Source: Lachnospiraceae bacterium (lineage in GTDB: Bacteria; Bacillota_A; Clostridia; Lachnospirales; Lachnospiraceae). From it: a DNA stretch of 25,152 nt. Within the stretch, counting starts at the first letter, position 1, and each line of letters begins with the position of its first letter. The DNA is taken from NCBI GenBank assembly GCA_017435025.1, contig JAFSFU010000109.1:1-25152 (forward strand). The letters run 5' to 3'. Position numbers and translations under genes: made by a program. Positions 7,646 to 16,957 of the stretch are shown piece by piece. The notes under the pieces were generated by a model that saw only the letters and a program-made list of their open reading frames with translations, did no database searches and had not been told where the DNA came from.

Positions 7646-10384
7646 ATGACCAAAAAACTGAAAAAGTTTTTCGCGATGCTTTTGACATTCAGTATGATGA
7701 TGAATCTGCTGGGAACAACTGCATTTGCGGATGAGGAGACAAATGAACATGAGCACACAGATGATTGTTATGAGACAATTCTGATCTGTGAGGAGGAGCA
7801 GGATTTGATTTGTGATATCCCGTCTCATACCCATAGTGATGATTGTAAGCATTCTCACACAGATGCTTGCTATGAGGTAAGCTGCGGATTTGATACATCT
7901 ACACCGAATTGTGGTAAAGATGGAACGCTGGAGTGTACGATTACGGGTTGCATTAAGAATCATGAATGCGGTGCTGAAATTATTATAGCATCTGACTCAG
8001 ATCCAATCGAGGACGCCTGTGAATATCATGAACATACAGATTCCTGCTATCACAGCCACACAGACAGCTGCTACCATAGTCATTCTGACGGATGTGGTAC
8101 ACTTTCCTGCGATATCGATACAGAGAGTGTACAGTGCGGACTGGAGGAGCATGAGCACGATGATACATGTTATGCAGACCATGAACATGATGAAGATTGC
8201 TATGAAGAAGTTTTAGTTTGTGATGGTGAGGATGATGAGGAGTCCGGCAAGAAGGTAATGCTGCTGACTGCAACACCGGGTAATGCGACACCGAGTGATG
8301 CAGAATATAGAGAGCCAACTGAGCCAGGTGATTTCGCATCGAAATCATCCGAACTGATTGATCGAAGTGAAAATAGATATAAAATCGAAATTAAAGTTCC
8401 GGGTGAAGATGGTAAAAATCTTCATGATGAAGTAATTTTGATGGTAGATGGTTCCTATTCTATGGATAATGAATGGCCGGCTATGAAAGAAGCCATCAAT
8501 ACCATTGGTAGAACTGTTCTTAACGGTAGCGGTACAACACAGCTTACCTTAATGGCATTTGGTATGGGTGACAATATTGTCCTTGAGCATGTGAAAGATG
8601 CAAATGAACTTGCAAGTGCGCTTGGAGCTCTTCCGGGAAATCTGTTATACGGCCGTTCTTCTACGAACTGTGAAGCTGGATTTACCGGTGTTGCAGAGTA
8701 TATTGAAAATCATGATGAAACACTTAATGATGTGCATGTGATCTTTATCAGTGACGGTAATGTCAATACGGATGAAACACCGAGGGCGTTTGATACCAAC
8801 TGGAAGACATTTGCGACTAAATTTGGTCCTCTTACTGTAATACAGGAGGCTTTTTGTGGTACGGTTGCTGCGGGAGTATACCCAGAAGCATTTGTTGAGG
8901 TATTCGGAAATCGATTCGACGGCAAAGAAAGCGAAGAAATTATTGAGTCTGCTTCTGATGGTACGATTACTGAAGACGAATTTATGGTATTTGCAGATTT
9001 GTTATGGGAAGAGGTATATGAATATTCAGGCCTGACTCCTGGTGAAGAATATCCGGTATCAGATGTAGAGCGTGCATTTGTGAAGTATGATAAGGAGAAG
9101 GGTACTTATATTCAGGATGCATTCTACTATACAACTTACAAAAGTAATTATGTGACGTATGGTGATAGATGGACACGTACACCGGCTGCGGCAGATGCAC
9201 TTGCAGAGATGGAAGAAGTAACATCTATGTATGTCGTTGACTATGACGGATATACTGCGTGGATGGATACCGGTATTACAAGTGAGAAGTCTACATTTGT
9301 AAAGTCCAATGGTATTGCCGGACTTTGTGAGGCTCTTCAGGGTGCATTAAAGGATCTTTCCAAAACGCCATATAATGATGTTGTTGTAACTGACTATATG
9401 AGTAAATGGGTAAATCTTGAAAAGGGAACATTTGCTATTAAAGATAATGTCTCTGGAAAAGATATCTGGACAAGTAAAGATGGTTGGAAGACAACAGATC
9501 GTCCGACAGACAGGGAGATACCGATTAAGCTTGAAAAGGTTGCTCCAAATGAATACCCGGATGGCGGTCCGGATGTTATCGAAAATACCAGTGGTGATAT
9601 TTACAGAGTTACATGGTATGTGAAGGACGGGGCAATGCTTCGTGCAGATAACTATACACTTTCTTATGAAGTGACGGTTGATACAGAAGAAGACGGTTTT
9701 GAGTACGATGAAGAGTATCCGGCAAACGGTAATACAGATATCTATTACAATGACGAAGACGGCGAAAAGGAAAACGAAGGAATTGAAGTTCCGTTTGTTA
9801 ATACTACCAGTCTCTATGTTAAGAAGGTATGGGCAGGTGATGCAAACCCGGATAAACCGGATTCTGTAACAGTACAGCTTTTACAGAATGATGAGTTCTA
9901 CAATAAAATTGAACTTTCTGCTGAAAATAACTGGAGTTTCAGATGGACAGAACTTGATATCGAAAAGGATTGGACAATTGTAGAAGTTGATGTTCCAGAA
10001 GGTTACACTGCAACCTACAAGAACGATGGCAACTCCTGGACAATCACAAACACCTACAAGGCACCGGAAAACAATAACCAGAATAATAATCCGAACGGTG
10101 GCGGTGGACATTATCGAGATGACGATGATGACAGAGATGGCGGCAGTTCCACAACGATTATCATTCAGGAACAGGAAGTTCCGCTGGCAGCAGCTGATAC
10201 GATCGAGATTGCCGAGAATGACGTTCCGTTAAGCGACGGTGTTCTCAATATCGAAGATGAGCAGGTTCCGTTGGCAGTACTCCCGATGACAGGCGATGTA
10301 TCTGTAATCTGGATGTTAATCAGCCTGATTTCCGGACTTGGTCTTGCAGGTGTATCGTTTGCAGATCGAAAGAAACGCAGATAA
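7646..10384 (+). CDS. Protein C: His/Cys-rich, vWA and CnaB-type LPMTG surface protein
   Basis: The protein has 912 residues. The signal peptide is cut at AFA|D after residue 28. Residues about 33-190 carry eight HxH(T/S/D)xxC(Y) units (for example HEHTDDCY, HSHTDACY, HEHDEDCY) among further CxxxxC pairs. A linker with TPGNATPSDA follows. A von Willebrand A domain starts near 260 with the MIDAS motif DGSYS (Asp268, Ser270, Ser272), a later RSSTN that could supply the MIDAS Thr, and FISDGN. A CnaB domain at about 720-806 has VKKVW, an acidic VEVDVPEGY and ITNTY, which fits the Lys-Glu-Asn isopeptide triad. A Gly/Asp linker, the (V/I)PL repeat and LPMTG (879-883) end the protein. There is no thioester motif. 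The vWA plus CnaB layout resembles pilus-tip or MSCRAMM-like adhesins, but no sortase C or backbone pilin is nearby. GAAAGGAGA precedes the ATG. Confidence 0.9.
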   Translation: MTKKLKKFFAMLLTFSMMMNLLGTTAFADEETNEHEHTDDCYETILICEEEQDLICDIPSHTHSDDCKHSHTDACYEVSCGFDTSTPNCGKDGTLECTITGCIKNHECGAEIIIASDSDPIEDACEYHEHTDSCYHSHTDSCYHSHSDGCGTLSCDIDTESVQCGLEEHEHDDTCYADHEHDEDCYEEVLVCDGEDDEESGKKVMLLTATPGNATPSDAEYREPTEPGDFASKSSELIDRSENRYKIEIKVPGEDGKNLHDEVILMVDGSYSMDNEWPAMKEAINTIGRTVLNGSGTTQLTLMAFGMGDNIVLEHVKDANELASALGALPGNLLYGRSSTNCEAGFTGVAEYIENHDETLNDVHVIFISDGNVNTDETPRAFDTNWKTFATKFGPLTVIQEAFCGTVAAGVYPEAFVEVFGNRFDGKESEEIIESASDGTITEDEFMVFADLLWEEVYEYSGLTPGEEYPVSDVERAFVKYDKEKGTYIQDAFYYTTYKSNYVTYGDRWTRTPAAADALAEMEEVTSMYVVDYDGYTAWMDTGITSEKSTFVKSNGIAGLCEALQGALKDLSKTPYNDVVVTDYMSKWVNLEKGTFAIKDNVSGKDIWTSKDGWKTTDRPTDREIPIKLEKVAPNEYPDGGPDVIENTSGDIYRVTWYVKDGAMLRADNYTLSYEVTVDTEEDGFEYDEEYPANGNTDIYYNDEDGEKENEGIEVPFVNTTSLYVKKVWAGDANPDKPDSVTVQLLQNDEFYNKIELSAENNWSFRWTELDIEKDWTIVEVDVPEGYTATYKNDGNSWTITNTYKAPENNNQNNNPNGGGGHYRDDDDDRDGGSSTTIIIQEQEVPLAAADTIEIAENDVPLSDGVLNIEDEQVPLAVLPMTGDVSVIWMLISLISGLGLAGVSFADRKKRR

Positions 10385-10422
10385 AATGTCGGAATGATTA
10401 ATAAATAATTTCAAAAAGCAAC

Positions 10423-10462
10423 AAAAAAGGCTCGACGGGACACTTCCCGTCAGAGTCTTTTT
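10423..10462 (+). terminator. Terminator hairpin T4 (after C), overlaps operator
   Basis: GGCTCGACGG (10429-10438) pairs with CCGTC-A-GAGTC (10447-10457), one G-U pair replacing G-C. A6 lies before the stem and T5 after it. Confidence 0.85.
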
Positions 10463-10470
10463 GTTATAGT
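10436..10470 (+). promoter_or_regulatory. SARP-type promoter/operator P-D
   Basis: CGGGACAC (10436-10443), TTCC and CGTCAGAG (10448-10455) are followed by nine bases and a -10 TATAGT (10465-10470). The half-site is intact although the outer stem has changed to GAGTC, which suggests that the half-site itself is under selection. Confidence 0.62.
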
Positions 10471-10539
10471 TAGGGCATAGAAAAGTACTTGTCGGAAAAG
10501 CATTATCTTTCCAAAGGTCCGTATCGGAAGGAGGAAGTT

Positions 10540-13008
10540 ATGAGAAAACGAGGTAAAAAATTATTGGCAATGACTCTTGCAGTAAGCATGAGTATGAATA
10601 TGATCAGTTTCCAGGCACTTGCGGATGAGATTTCCGATGGCAGTCCAACCGTAACAGAAGGAACCGTCGATGTGGAAACTCAGAAGGGAAAAGAGGAGGC
10701 TGTAGACGTATGGATTTCTGTGAGTCCGAATGCAGATGGTACAATTGAAACGAAAACCGTAGCACGGGATGGCGTCGATGTGACAGAGGGAGGTTCCCTT
10801 GTGAAATTGGAGGGAACAGAGCTCACAGATCCGGATGGTCAGGTAATCGAGTCTAAAATGGAGTATGATGTTCAGAAGGGCTCTTACAATGCAAAAGGCG
10901 GCAGTGAGACAACTCTGGAAGAAAAGGCTCCGGAAGTTACGGTGGATGTGCCGCTGACGGATAAGGATGATCCGAATACTGCAAATACTGAAAATAAGAA
11001 TACTGCGACGGATGAGGACGAAGTTGGGGATTCCAATACTTTGGAGAATTCAGAGTCTAGTAAGACAACAGAGACCGTTGTTGGTCAGGGCAGTGTGACG
11101 ATTGAGACTACGGATATCACGATTACGGAGAAGATCAATTCTGAGGATATCGAGATGGAGTATGTTCGAAGCGAAACCAATCCGGACGGAGATAATGATC
11201 TTGTTCATGTTGGTGCTGCTGCGGAAGAATTCCTGCCAGGTTATGAGGGCACTCCTGTAATTCCTGAGGGCGTTGATGGTTACGAATGTGTTTATGTCGG
11301 CTCCGGAAACACCAGTAAGTATTTTCCGGCGATTGTCTTTAAAGAGCCGTTGTCTGATGAGGATAAGATTGCACAGTTTGGTGATAATGCATATATTAAG
11401 GATAATTCCATCACATGGTATTATGTTAAATGGCTTAAGGAAGAAGATAAGGCAAGAATTGCCAAAGATCCTAATGGTAAATATATAACCGATGAGGAAG
11501 GCTACATTCTGGATATCGAAGGCAAACGAATTCTTAAGGAAGAACGTACCGAAACAGGTCCTAATGGCGAAACCACTTATCTGCATCGTTTTGACAACTA
11601 CAACGATTCTCTTAAGGCTGAAGGCTGGTATAAGGATGGCAAATGGGTTGAGGAGCTTAATGGTACCGGTTATTATGGTATTTGGGCCGGTCCGCAACAG
11701 TTTGTACTGGTTGACAGTAAAGGTAATATTATTACTACTTACTGTGCAGATTTCACAACACCAACACAGGATGCCTACGGCTATAATATAGAAAATCTGG
11801 AAGATGCTACATATTATGACGATGCATCAGCGAAGCAGATTCGTTCTATCGCATTACATGGTTATTGGGGTACAAAAAGTGAAGGAGAAAATCCGATTCC
11901 GGAGTTCGGTAGCCTGGATGCGATGAAGGCGGATTTAATGGCAGCCGGTTTTTCTGAAGAGGAACTGAAGTCATTGAATGATGGTGTGGCACTAACCGCT
12001 ACTCAGATGGCAATCTGGAGTTGCAGTAATAAGATGTCAGGTCTTGAATATTTCAATGCTCATTACAGCGATTGGGGTGTAGGTAATGTTCCGGAAGAAA
12101 AAGAAGACGAAGTCAAACTGCTGTTCAAAATCTATGATTATCTGATCAATTTGGATCCGACTGAGGTAGAAGACAAAACCACAGATAAAGTTATCAATGC
12201 AGATAATTTCCTGAAAGATATGTCCGTAACTGTAATCGAAAAGGCGGAGGATCACACAAACAATCAGGATGACGATGACACCAATGATGAATATGTTACT
12301 GATCTGACATTTGCACTGGTAGTTACACCAAGTACAGAAAACGGCGATGATCTGGTTGTAAAAGTTCTCGATGGAAAAGGTAAAGAAATTGCCAGTGCAC
12401 GAATTGCCGGTGAAGCAAAAGATGGAGAAACGATTCTGACAGCAGATGAAAACGGAAATTATACATTCGCAAATATCGTTCTTACTGAGGGAACTCAGAA
12501 CTTTAATATCACAATGGAAGGTATTCAGAACCTGAAAGAGGGCGTATATCTTTATACATCTGAAGTGAGAACTGACGATGGAAGTGAAACTTCTTCTCAG
12601 ACACTGGTAGGCGTTGCATCCGGTCAGCATAGTGTAAATGTCTCCATGAACATCGAATTTGACTTATCGGTTGAAGACGAAATCGTTGCAAAAGAGCACG
12701 TATGGAGAACCGAATGGTACGACAGAGATGACGACGATGGCGGAAACGGTGGTAATGGCGGCGGATCCGGTTCAACAGTTGTAATCGAGGATCCAAATGT
12801 TCCGTTGGCAGCAGCGGAAACCATCGAGATTTCTGAGAATGATGTTCCGTTAAGTGACGGTGCGGTTCTCAATATCGAAGACTCTATGATCCCGTTGGCA
12901 GTACTCCCGATGACAGGTGATGTATCTGTAATCTGGATGTTACTCAGCCTGATCTCCGGTATTGGTCTTGCAGGCGTATCTCTGGCAGACAGAAGAAAAC
13001 GCAGATAA
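10540..13008 (+). CDS. TED protein D: Cys-Gln thioester-forming wall-anchored surface protein
   Basis: The start is ATG 10540, giving 822 residues, because GAAGGAGGAAG lies just upstream and MRKRGKK matches the other family members. An in-frame TTG at 10489 has no ribosome binding site. The signal peptide is cut at ALA|D after residue 28. An acidic Thr/Glu-rich region precedes the thioester domain, with Cys402 (TTYCADF) and Gln489 (TATQMAIWS). The conserved beta domain spans about 547-708 (DEYVTDLTFAL, NLKEGVYLY). A short Gly-rich linker, (V/I)PL repeat and LPMTG (789-793) end the chain. Residues about 235-400, just before the Cys, are longer than in A and may be an extra subdomain within or next to the TED. 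The gene has its own promoter and ends before a strong hairpin terminator, closing the left surface-protein cluster. Confidence 0.92.
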   Translation: MRKRGKKLLAMTLAVSMSMNMISFQALADEISDGSPTVTEGTVDVETQKGKEEAVDVWISVSPNADGTIETKTVARDGVDVTEGGSLVKLEGTELTDPDGQVIESKMEYDVQKGSYNAKGGSETTLEEKAPEVTVDVPLTDKDDPNTANTENKNTATDEDEVGDSNTLENSESSKTTETVVGQGSVTIETTDITITEKINSEDIEMEYVRSETNPDGDNDLVHVGAAAEEFLPGYEGTPVIPEGVDGYECVYVGSGNTSKYFPAIVFKEPLSDEDKIAQFGDNAYIKDNSITWYYVKWLKEEDKARIAKDPNGKYITDEEGYILDIEGKRILKEERTETGPNGETTYLHRFDNYNDSLKAEGWYKDGKWVEELNGTGYYGIWAGPQQFVLVDSKGNIITTYCADFTTPTQDAYGYNIENLEDATYYDDASAKQIRSIALHGYWGTKSEGENPIPEFGSLDAMKADLMAAGFSEEELKSLNDGVALTATQMAIWSCSNKMSGLEYFNAHYSDWGVGNVPEEKEDEVKLLFKIYDYLINLDPTEVEDKTTDKVINADNFLKDMSVTVIEKAEDHTNNQDDDDTNDEYVTDLTFALVVTPSTENGDDLVVKVLDGKGKEIASARIAGEAKDGETILTADENGNYTFANIVLTEGTQNFNITMEGIQNLKEGVYLYTSEVRTDDGSETSSQTLVGVASGQHSVNVSMNIEFDLSVEDEIVAKEHVWRTEWYDRDDDDGGNGGNGGGSGSTVVIEDPNVPLAAAETIEISENDVPLSDGAVLNIEDSMIPLAVLPMTGDVSVIWMLLSLISGIGLAGVSLADRRKRR

Positions 13009-13045
13009 GATTATCCTAAAAAAGGACTTATAAAGGATTTATGAG

Positions 13046-13090
13046 AAAAATCTCCGGCAGAAGAGAAAATCTTCTGACCGGAGATTTTTT
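13046..13090 (+). terminator. Strong terminator after D
   Basis: AAAAATCTCCGG (13046-13057) plus CAGAAGA pairs with TCTTCTG, a bulged A and CCGGAGATTTTTT (to 13090), around a GAAAA loop. Its sequence is unrelated to T1-T4 and contains no SARP-type half-site, consistent with the adhesin run ending here. Confidence 0.9.
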
Positions 13091-13324
13091 GTGCAGATTG
13101 CATATAGTCATGTTGCCTGTTTTGTGCTAAGATTCTAATCACATTCTAAATTTCTTATGAGATGTGGTCTCATATCGTATGGGGCAAGTTCCCGTATCAA
13201 TCCGGCGGTTCGTCTGGAAATTCATTTTTGTTTTATGTAACTGTAGTGGCATAGGTGCGACAATTTAACCAGCGGTTCATTGTTTGGTACCTGTGTGGAT
13301 GTTATACTAAGAAGGGAGAAATAT
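13091..13324 (+). promoter_or_regulatory. Intergenic region before the Rpn nuclease gene, with a possible promoter
   Basis: No gene is seen here. A small hairpin, TATGAGA-TGTGG-TCTCATA, lies at 13156-13174. A promoter-like pair, TTGTTT (13280-13285) and TATACT (13303-13308) with a 17-base spacer, would drive the nuclease gene. Its start point would fall very close to the ribosome binding site GGGAG (13314-13318), so it may be fortuitous or give a very short leader. Confidence 0.4.
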
Positions 13325-14344
13325 TTGGGGAAAGAAGGAACGGCAAAAAAATTATTGGAGTATAATGATGTGTTTGTGGATGTATGCAATAATTTGTGTT
13401 TTGGCGGCAAAGAAATACTTCGTGAGGATGAGTTGATAGCGCTGCCTACAGTTGCATATACCAAAGATGCAAACGGACAATTGCGCGAACGAAATCGCGA
13501 TGTGCGAAAGAGTAGTTTGCGTTTAGGAGGAGAATGTTGGCTGATCAGTGAACTTGAGAGTCAGATGGGAATTGATCACACAATGCCTCTTCGAGTGATG
13601 GGATATGAATATGCTGCATATGAGGAGCAGATAGATCATATTAGAGAAAAGAATCGAAAAAGCGGACATGATCCAGGCTCAAGAAGAATTTTTGCAAATC
13701 AAAAACTGATTCCGGTTATGACAGCGGTACTGTATTTTGGAAAACAGAGGTGGAAGAGTCCCTTAAGGCTTCATGATATGTTTGAATTGGAAGAAAACTT
13801 TCCGGAGGAAGTGAAACGGTTCATCGAAGATCATTCGATGAACTTAATACAGGTAGCATATTTAACTGTAGAGGAGAGAAATCGTTTGACATCGGATTTT
13901 CGTTTGGTTGCTGAATATATGGCGCATCAGAATAGCAGGGAAAGCTGGAACGAGTTCTTAAATAACCATGATTATAAGATTAAGCATATGGAAGCGTTGC
14001 TGGACGCTTTATATTCGATTTCCAAGGATGAAAAATTCTATGATTTACTGGAACGAATTAAGAAAAATACAATAGAGGAGGAGTGGACGATGCGTAAGAT
14101 GGCAACGGAGTTGCATTTACAGGGAAAAGAAGAAGGAAGACGTGAAGGAAGGCGTGAGGGAAAGCGTGAAGGAAAACGCATTGGGCGTAATCAAGGATTC
14201 GATATGGGATTACGGATGTTAGAGACAATAAAAAAACATATGAATGAGGGGCTTGGCAAAAGCGAAATTATTGATCGCGTTGAAAAACAGTTTCCTATCT
14301 CGCGTGAAATGATTGAAAAGTATTATGAAATAGCCGTGAAATAG
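13325..14344 (+). CDS. Rpn family recombination-promoting nuclease / PD-(D/E)xK putative transposase
   Basis: The protein has about 339 residues. I place the start at TTG 13325 (reading (M)GKEGTAKKLLEYNDVFVD), 6 bases after GGGAG. The upstream TTG at 13280 is a poor start with no ribosome binding site and overlaps a possible -35. Family hallmarks are YNDVFVDVCNNLCFGG near the N-terminus, RERNRDVRK with the acidic Asp, and an ELESQ strand replacing the usual (D/E)xK as ExQ. They continue with MPLRVMGYEYAAY, VMTAVLYFGKQRWKSPLRLHDMF and a repetitive basic-acidic tail (GKEEGRREGRREGKREGKR). Family members are restriction-like endonucleases tied to RecA-independent recombination in Escherichia coli; the chromosomal role in Clostridia is not settled. 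It stands alone between the left adhesin cluster and the protease gene. No terminal repeats are visible, so it is not clearly a mobile element. Confidence 0.85.
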   Translation: MGKEGTAKKLLEYNDVFVDVCNNLCFGGKEILREDELIALPTVAYTKDANGQLRERNRDVRKSSLRLGGECWLISELESQMGIDHTMPLRVMGYEYAAYEEQIDHIREKNRKSGHDPGSRRIFANQKLIPVMTAVLYFGKQRWKSPLRLHDMFELEENFPEEVKRFIEDHSMNLIQVAYLTVEERNRLTSDFRLVAEYMAHQNSRESWNEFLNNHDYKIKHMEALLDALYSISKDEKFYDLLERIKKNTIEEEWTMRKMATELHLQGKEEGRREGRREGKREGKRIGRNQGFDMGLRMLETIKKHMNEGLGKSEIIDRVEKQFPISREMIEKYYEIAVK

Positions 14345-14441
14345 AATGATAACCGTAGAAAAAATCAGATGCCGTCTGCCCTGAAATATGATATGCTAGA
14401 TGCATGAATTTGAATCTTAATCCATATAAGGAGGCATGTAA

Positions 14442-16946
14442 ATGGCAGGAAACAGACCTCGTGGCCGACAGAAGAATGTAAACGGTCCGGGAAAGGGCGT
14501 ATATAAGAGAGGAAGCGGTCTTGGAACCGGTCCGGTAGGAAATTCCGGTGGATACAGTGGACGTGGTGTCGGTCGTCTGGCTGGCAGTGGAAATGCTGGT
14601 GGTTCCGTAGGCGGAGGTTCCCGTATGACGCGCGGAACACGTGGCGGCGGTGGACTGATGAAGTACATTATTTTGGGTATTGTGGTGCTGCTTGGCGGCG
14701 GCGGTAGCCTCGGAAGCCTCTTTATGGGAGGTGGAAGCGGTGGAAATACTGCAGGATATGGCACCGGATATGGAGGCGGCAGCGGTTATGAGAGCAGTTA
14801 TGGCGGCTCAGGAAGCGGCCAGGGCGGTTATACGCAGCAGTCTTCCGGACAGCAGATGGCAGGCACGATTGATCTTTCTTCCATTTTAGGTGGACTTGGC
14901 GGCGGAAGTATTTCCAGCGGTTGGGATTCCGGAGCGAATACCGGTAAGTTGGATACGATGGTAGCGAAAGGCAGTCGTGAAAAGCGCACAGAGATTTTTG
15001 GCAATGGAAAAGACGAAGTGACGCTGATGGTATATATGTGCGGCACAGACCTGGAATCCAGAAGCGGTATGGCAACTTCTGATCTGCAGGAAATGCTGAA
15101 TGCGAACATTTCTGAAAATGTCAATGTGGTAGTTTATACCGGCGGCTGTAAGGCATGGAAAAATAATGTGATCAACAGCAGAACAAACCAGATCTGGCAG
15201 GTGAAGGACGATGGTCTGGTATGCCTGGAAAAAGATTTGGGCACAGCAGCGATGACGGATCCGGATACACTTTCGGATTTTATCCAGTGGAGTGCGAAAA
15301 AGTTTCCGGCAAACCGTTACTCTCTGATCTTCTGGGATCATGGTGGCGGCTCTGTCAGCGGATTTGGCTATGACGAAAAGTTTGCTTCCTCCGGATCGAT
15401 GGATCTGGCTGAAATTGATAAAGCTCTGTCCAAGGGCGGCGTAACTTTTGATTTTGTGGGCTATGATGCATGTCTGATGGCGACGGCAGAGAATGCGCTG
15501 ATGTTGGCGAAACATGCAGATTACCTGATTGCCAGTGAGGAGACCGAGCCGGGCGTTGGCTGGTATTATACAAACTGGCTGACAGAACTTTCCGAGAATA
15601 CGTCTATGCCCACACTGGATGTAGGCAAAAAGATCATTGATGATTTTGTTGATGTATGCGCGCAGAAGTGTCGCGGCCAGTCTACGACACTTTCTATCAT
15701 CGACTTGGCAGAGTTTGAGAATACGGTTCCGGCAAATCTGACTGCGTTCTCTTCCGATACATGTGAGCTGATTCGAAACAATGAGTATAAGGTGGTATCC
15801 AATGCCCGCAGCGGTGCAAGGGAATTTGGAGTATCCAGCCGTATTGACCAGGTTGACCTGGTGCATCTGGCAAAGAACATGGGTACTGAAGAGGGAGATG
15901 CGTTGGCAGAGGCGCTGCTTGGTGCTGTGAAATATAACCGTACTTCTTCCAATATGACAAATTCCTACGGTGTGTCCATTTATTTCCCGTTCCAGAGGGT
16001 TTCAAAGGTGGATAGCGCAGTAGCGACATACGAACAGATTGATATGGATGAAGAATATATTCGCTGTATTCAGGAATTTGCAAGCCTGGAGGCCAGCGGT
16101 CAGGCAGTCAGCGGCGGTACCGCATCCCCGCTTCCGTCACTGACCGGTATGTATGGTAACTCAGGTATGATGGATCCGGAGATGATGGCCCAGCTTCTTG
16201 GCACGTTCCTTGGAGGAAACGTGGGCAGTATATCCGGCCTTGTGCCGGGCAATACCGGATTCCTCAGCGATCGTTCCATGAGTATGGACGATACAGTGGC
16301 GTACCTGTCTGAGAATCAGTTTGATGGAAATGCGTTAGTTTGGACGGAAACGGCGGATGGTATGGCGATTACACTTCCGGAAGATCAGTGGGAACTGGTG
16401 CAGACACTGCATGCAAACATGTTCTTCGATGACGGCGAGGGCTATATTGATCTCGGTCTTGATACGGTATATGAGTTCGATGATGCCGGCAATCTTTTGG
16501 CTCCGGCAGAGTGTACATGGATTGCAGTGAACGATCAGCCGGTGGCATATTATCACGAATCTACGGTTGATGACGGCGAAGATTACACGATCACCGGTTA
16601 TATTCCGGTGCTTCATAATGGTGTTCGCGGAGAACTTCTTGTGGTATTTACGGATGAAGAGCCGTATGGTGAAGTGACCGGTGTGCGCACAGTATACACA
16701 GAAGGTGAGACGGATACGATTCCGAAGACTATGGATCCGGTTGTAGATGGTGATACACTGGATTTCATCTGTGATTACTATAGTTATGAAGGAGAGTATC
16801 TGGACAGCTATCTTTTAGGTGAGCAGATGGTTGTGGATGGTGATCTGGTGATCAGTGATGTATACGTGGATGAGGCGGCTGCTGAGTTTACGTATCGTTT
16901 TACCGATATTTATAATCAGGAGTACTGGACAACTCCGGCTCCGTAA
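14442..16946 (+). CDS. Membrane-anchored clostripain-family (C11) cysteine peptidase
   Basis: The protein has 834 residues and starts after TAAGGAGG. The N-terminus (1-70) is basic and Gly-rich. It is followed by one membrane segment (about 72-94, LMKYIILGIVVLL) and a long Gly/Ser-rich spacer to about 155, so the catalytic part should be outside, in a signal-anchor arrangement. The peptidase C11 domain starts with EVTLMVYMCGTDLES. It carries the catalytic His300 in FWDHGGG and the nucleophile Cys344 in GYDACLMA, 44 residues apart as in this family. Clostripains usually cut after Arg or Lys and mature by self-cleavage; I cannot predict the site here. The C-terminal third (from about 600) is an acidic accessory region seen in related Firmicutes proteins. 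It lies in the surface-protein locus but has no SARP-type promoter. Possible roles are adhesin processing or shedding (inference). Confidence 0.9.
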   Translation: MAGNRPRGRQKNVNGPGKGVYKRGSGLGTGPVGNSGGYSGRGVGRLAGSGNAGGSVGGGSRMTRGTRGGGGLMKYIILGIVVLLGGGGSLGSLFMGGGSGGNTAGYGTGYGGGSGYESSYGGSGSGQGGYTQQSSGQQMAGTIDLSSILGGLGGGSISSGWDSGANTGKLDTMVAKGSREKRTEIFGNGKDEVTLMVYMCGTDLESRSGMATSDLQEMLNANISENVNVVVYTGGCKAWKNNVINSRTNQIWQVKDDGLVCLEKDLGTAAMTDPDTLSDFIQWSAKKFPANRYSLIFWDHGGGSVSGFGYDEKFASSGSMDLAEIDKALSKGGVTFDFVGYDACLMATAENALMLAKHADYLIASEETEPGVGWYYTNWLTELSENTSMPTLDVGKKIIDDFVDVCAQKCRGQSTTLSIIDLAEFENTVPANLTAFSSDTCELIRNNEYKVVSNARSGAREFGVSSRIDQVDLVHLAKNMGTEEGDALAEALLGAVKYNRTSSNMTNSYGVSIYFPFQRVSKVDSAVATYEQIDMDEEYIRCIQEFASLEASGQAVSGGTASPLPSLTGMYGNSGMMDPEMMAQLLGTFLGGNVGSISGLVPGNTGFLSDRSMSMDDTVAYLSENQFDGNALVWTETADGMAITLPEDQWELVQTLHANMFFDDGEGYIDLGLDTVYEFDDAGNLLAPAECTWIAVNDQPVAYYHESTVDDGEDYTITGYIPVLHNGVRGELLVVFTDEEPYGEVTGVRTVYTEGETDTIPKTMDPVVDGDTLDFICDYYSYEGEYLDSYLLGEQMVVDGDLVISDVYVDEAAAEFTYRFTDIYNQEYWTTPAP

Positions 16947-16957
16947 AATAGGAAATG

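Noticed and set aside
7593..7649. Possible 18-codon leader peptide overlapping the start of gene C
   Set aside because: TTG start with a weak, distant Shine-Dalgarno and no matching leader before the other surface genes.
1033..10462. The GGCTCG..CGAGCC-like hairpins as REP-like or mobile repeats, or a CRISPR array
   Set aside because: They occur only at gene ends, are spaced by 2.5-3.5 kb genes, have T-tracts, and share promoter half-sites with the hairpin-free P-E and P-F.
10489..10539. TTG-started 17-codon N-terminal extension of TED protein D
   Set aside because: No ribosome binding site is seen before it, and it would put charged residues before a standard signal peptide. GAAGGAGG before ATG 10540 decides the start.
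14886..15866. 326-codon minus-strand frame inside the clostripain gene
   Set aside because: The plus-strand product has clear C11 catalytic motifs, and the minus frame has no recognisable domain or start signal.
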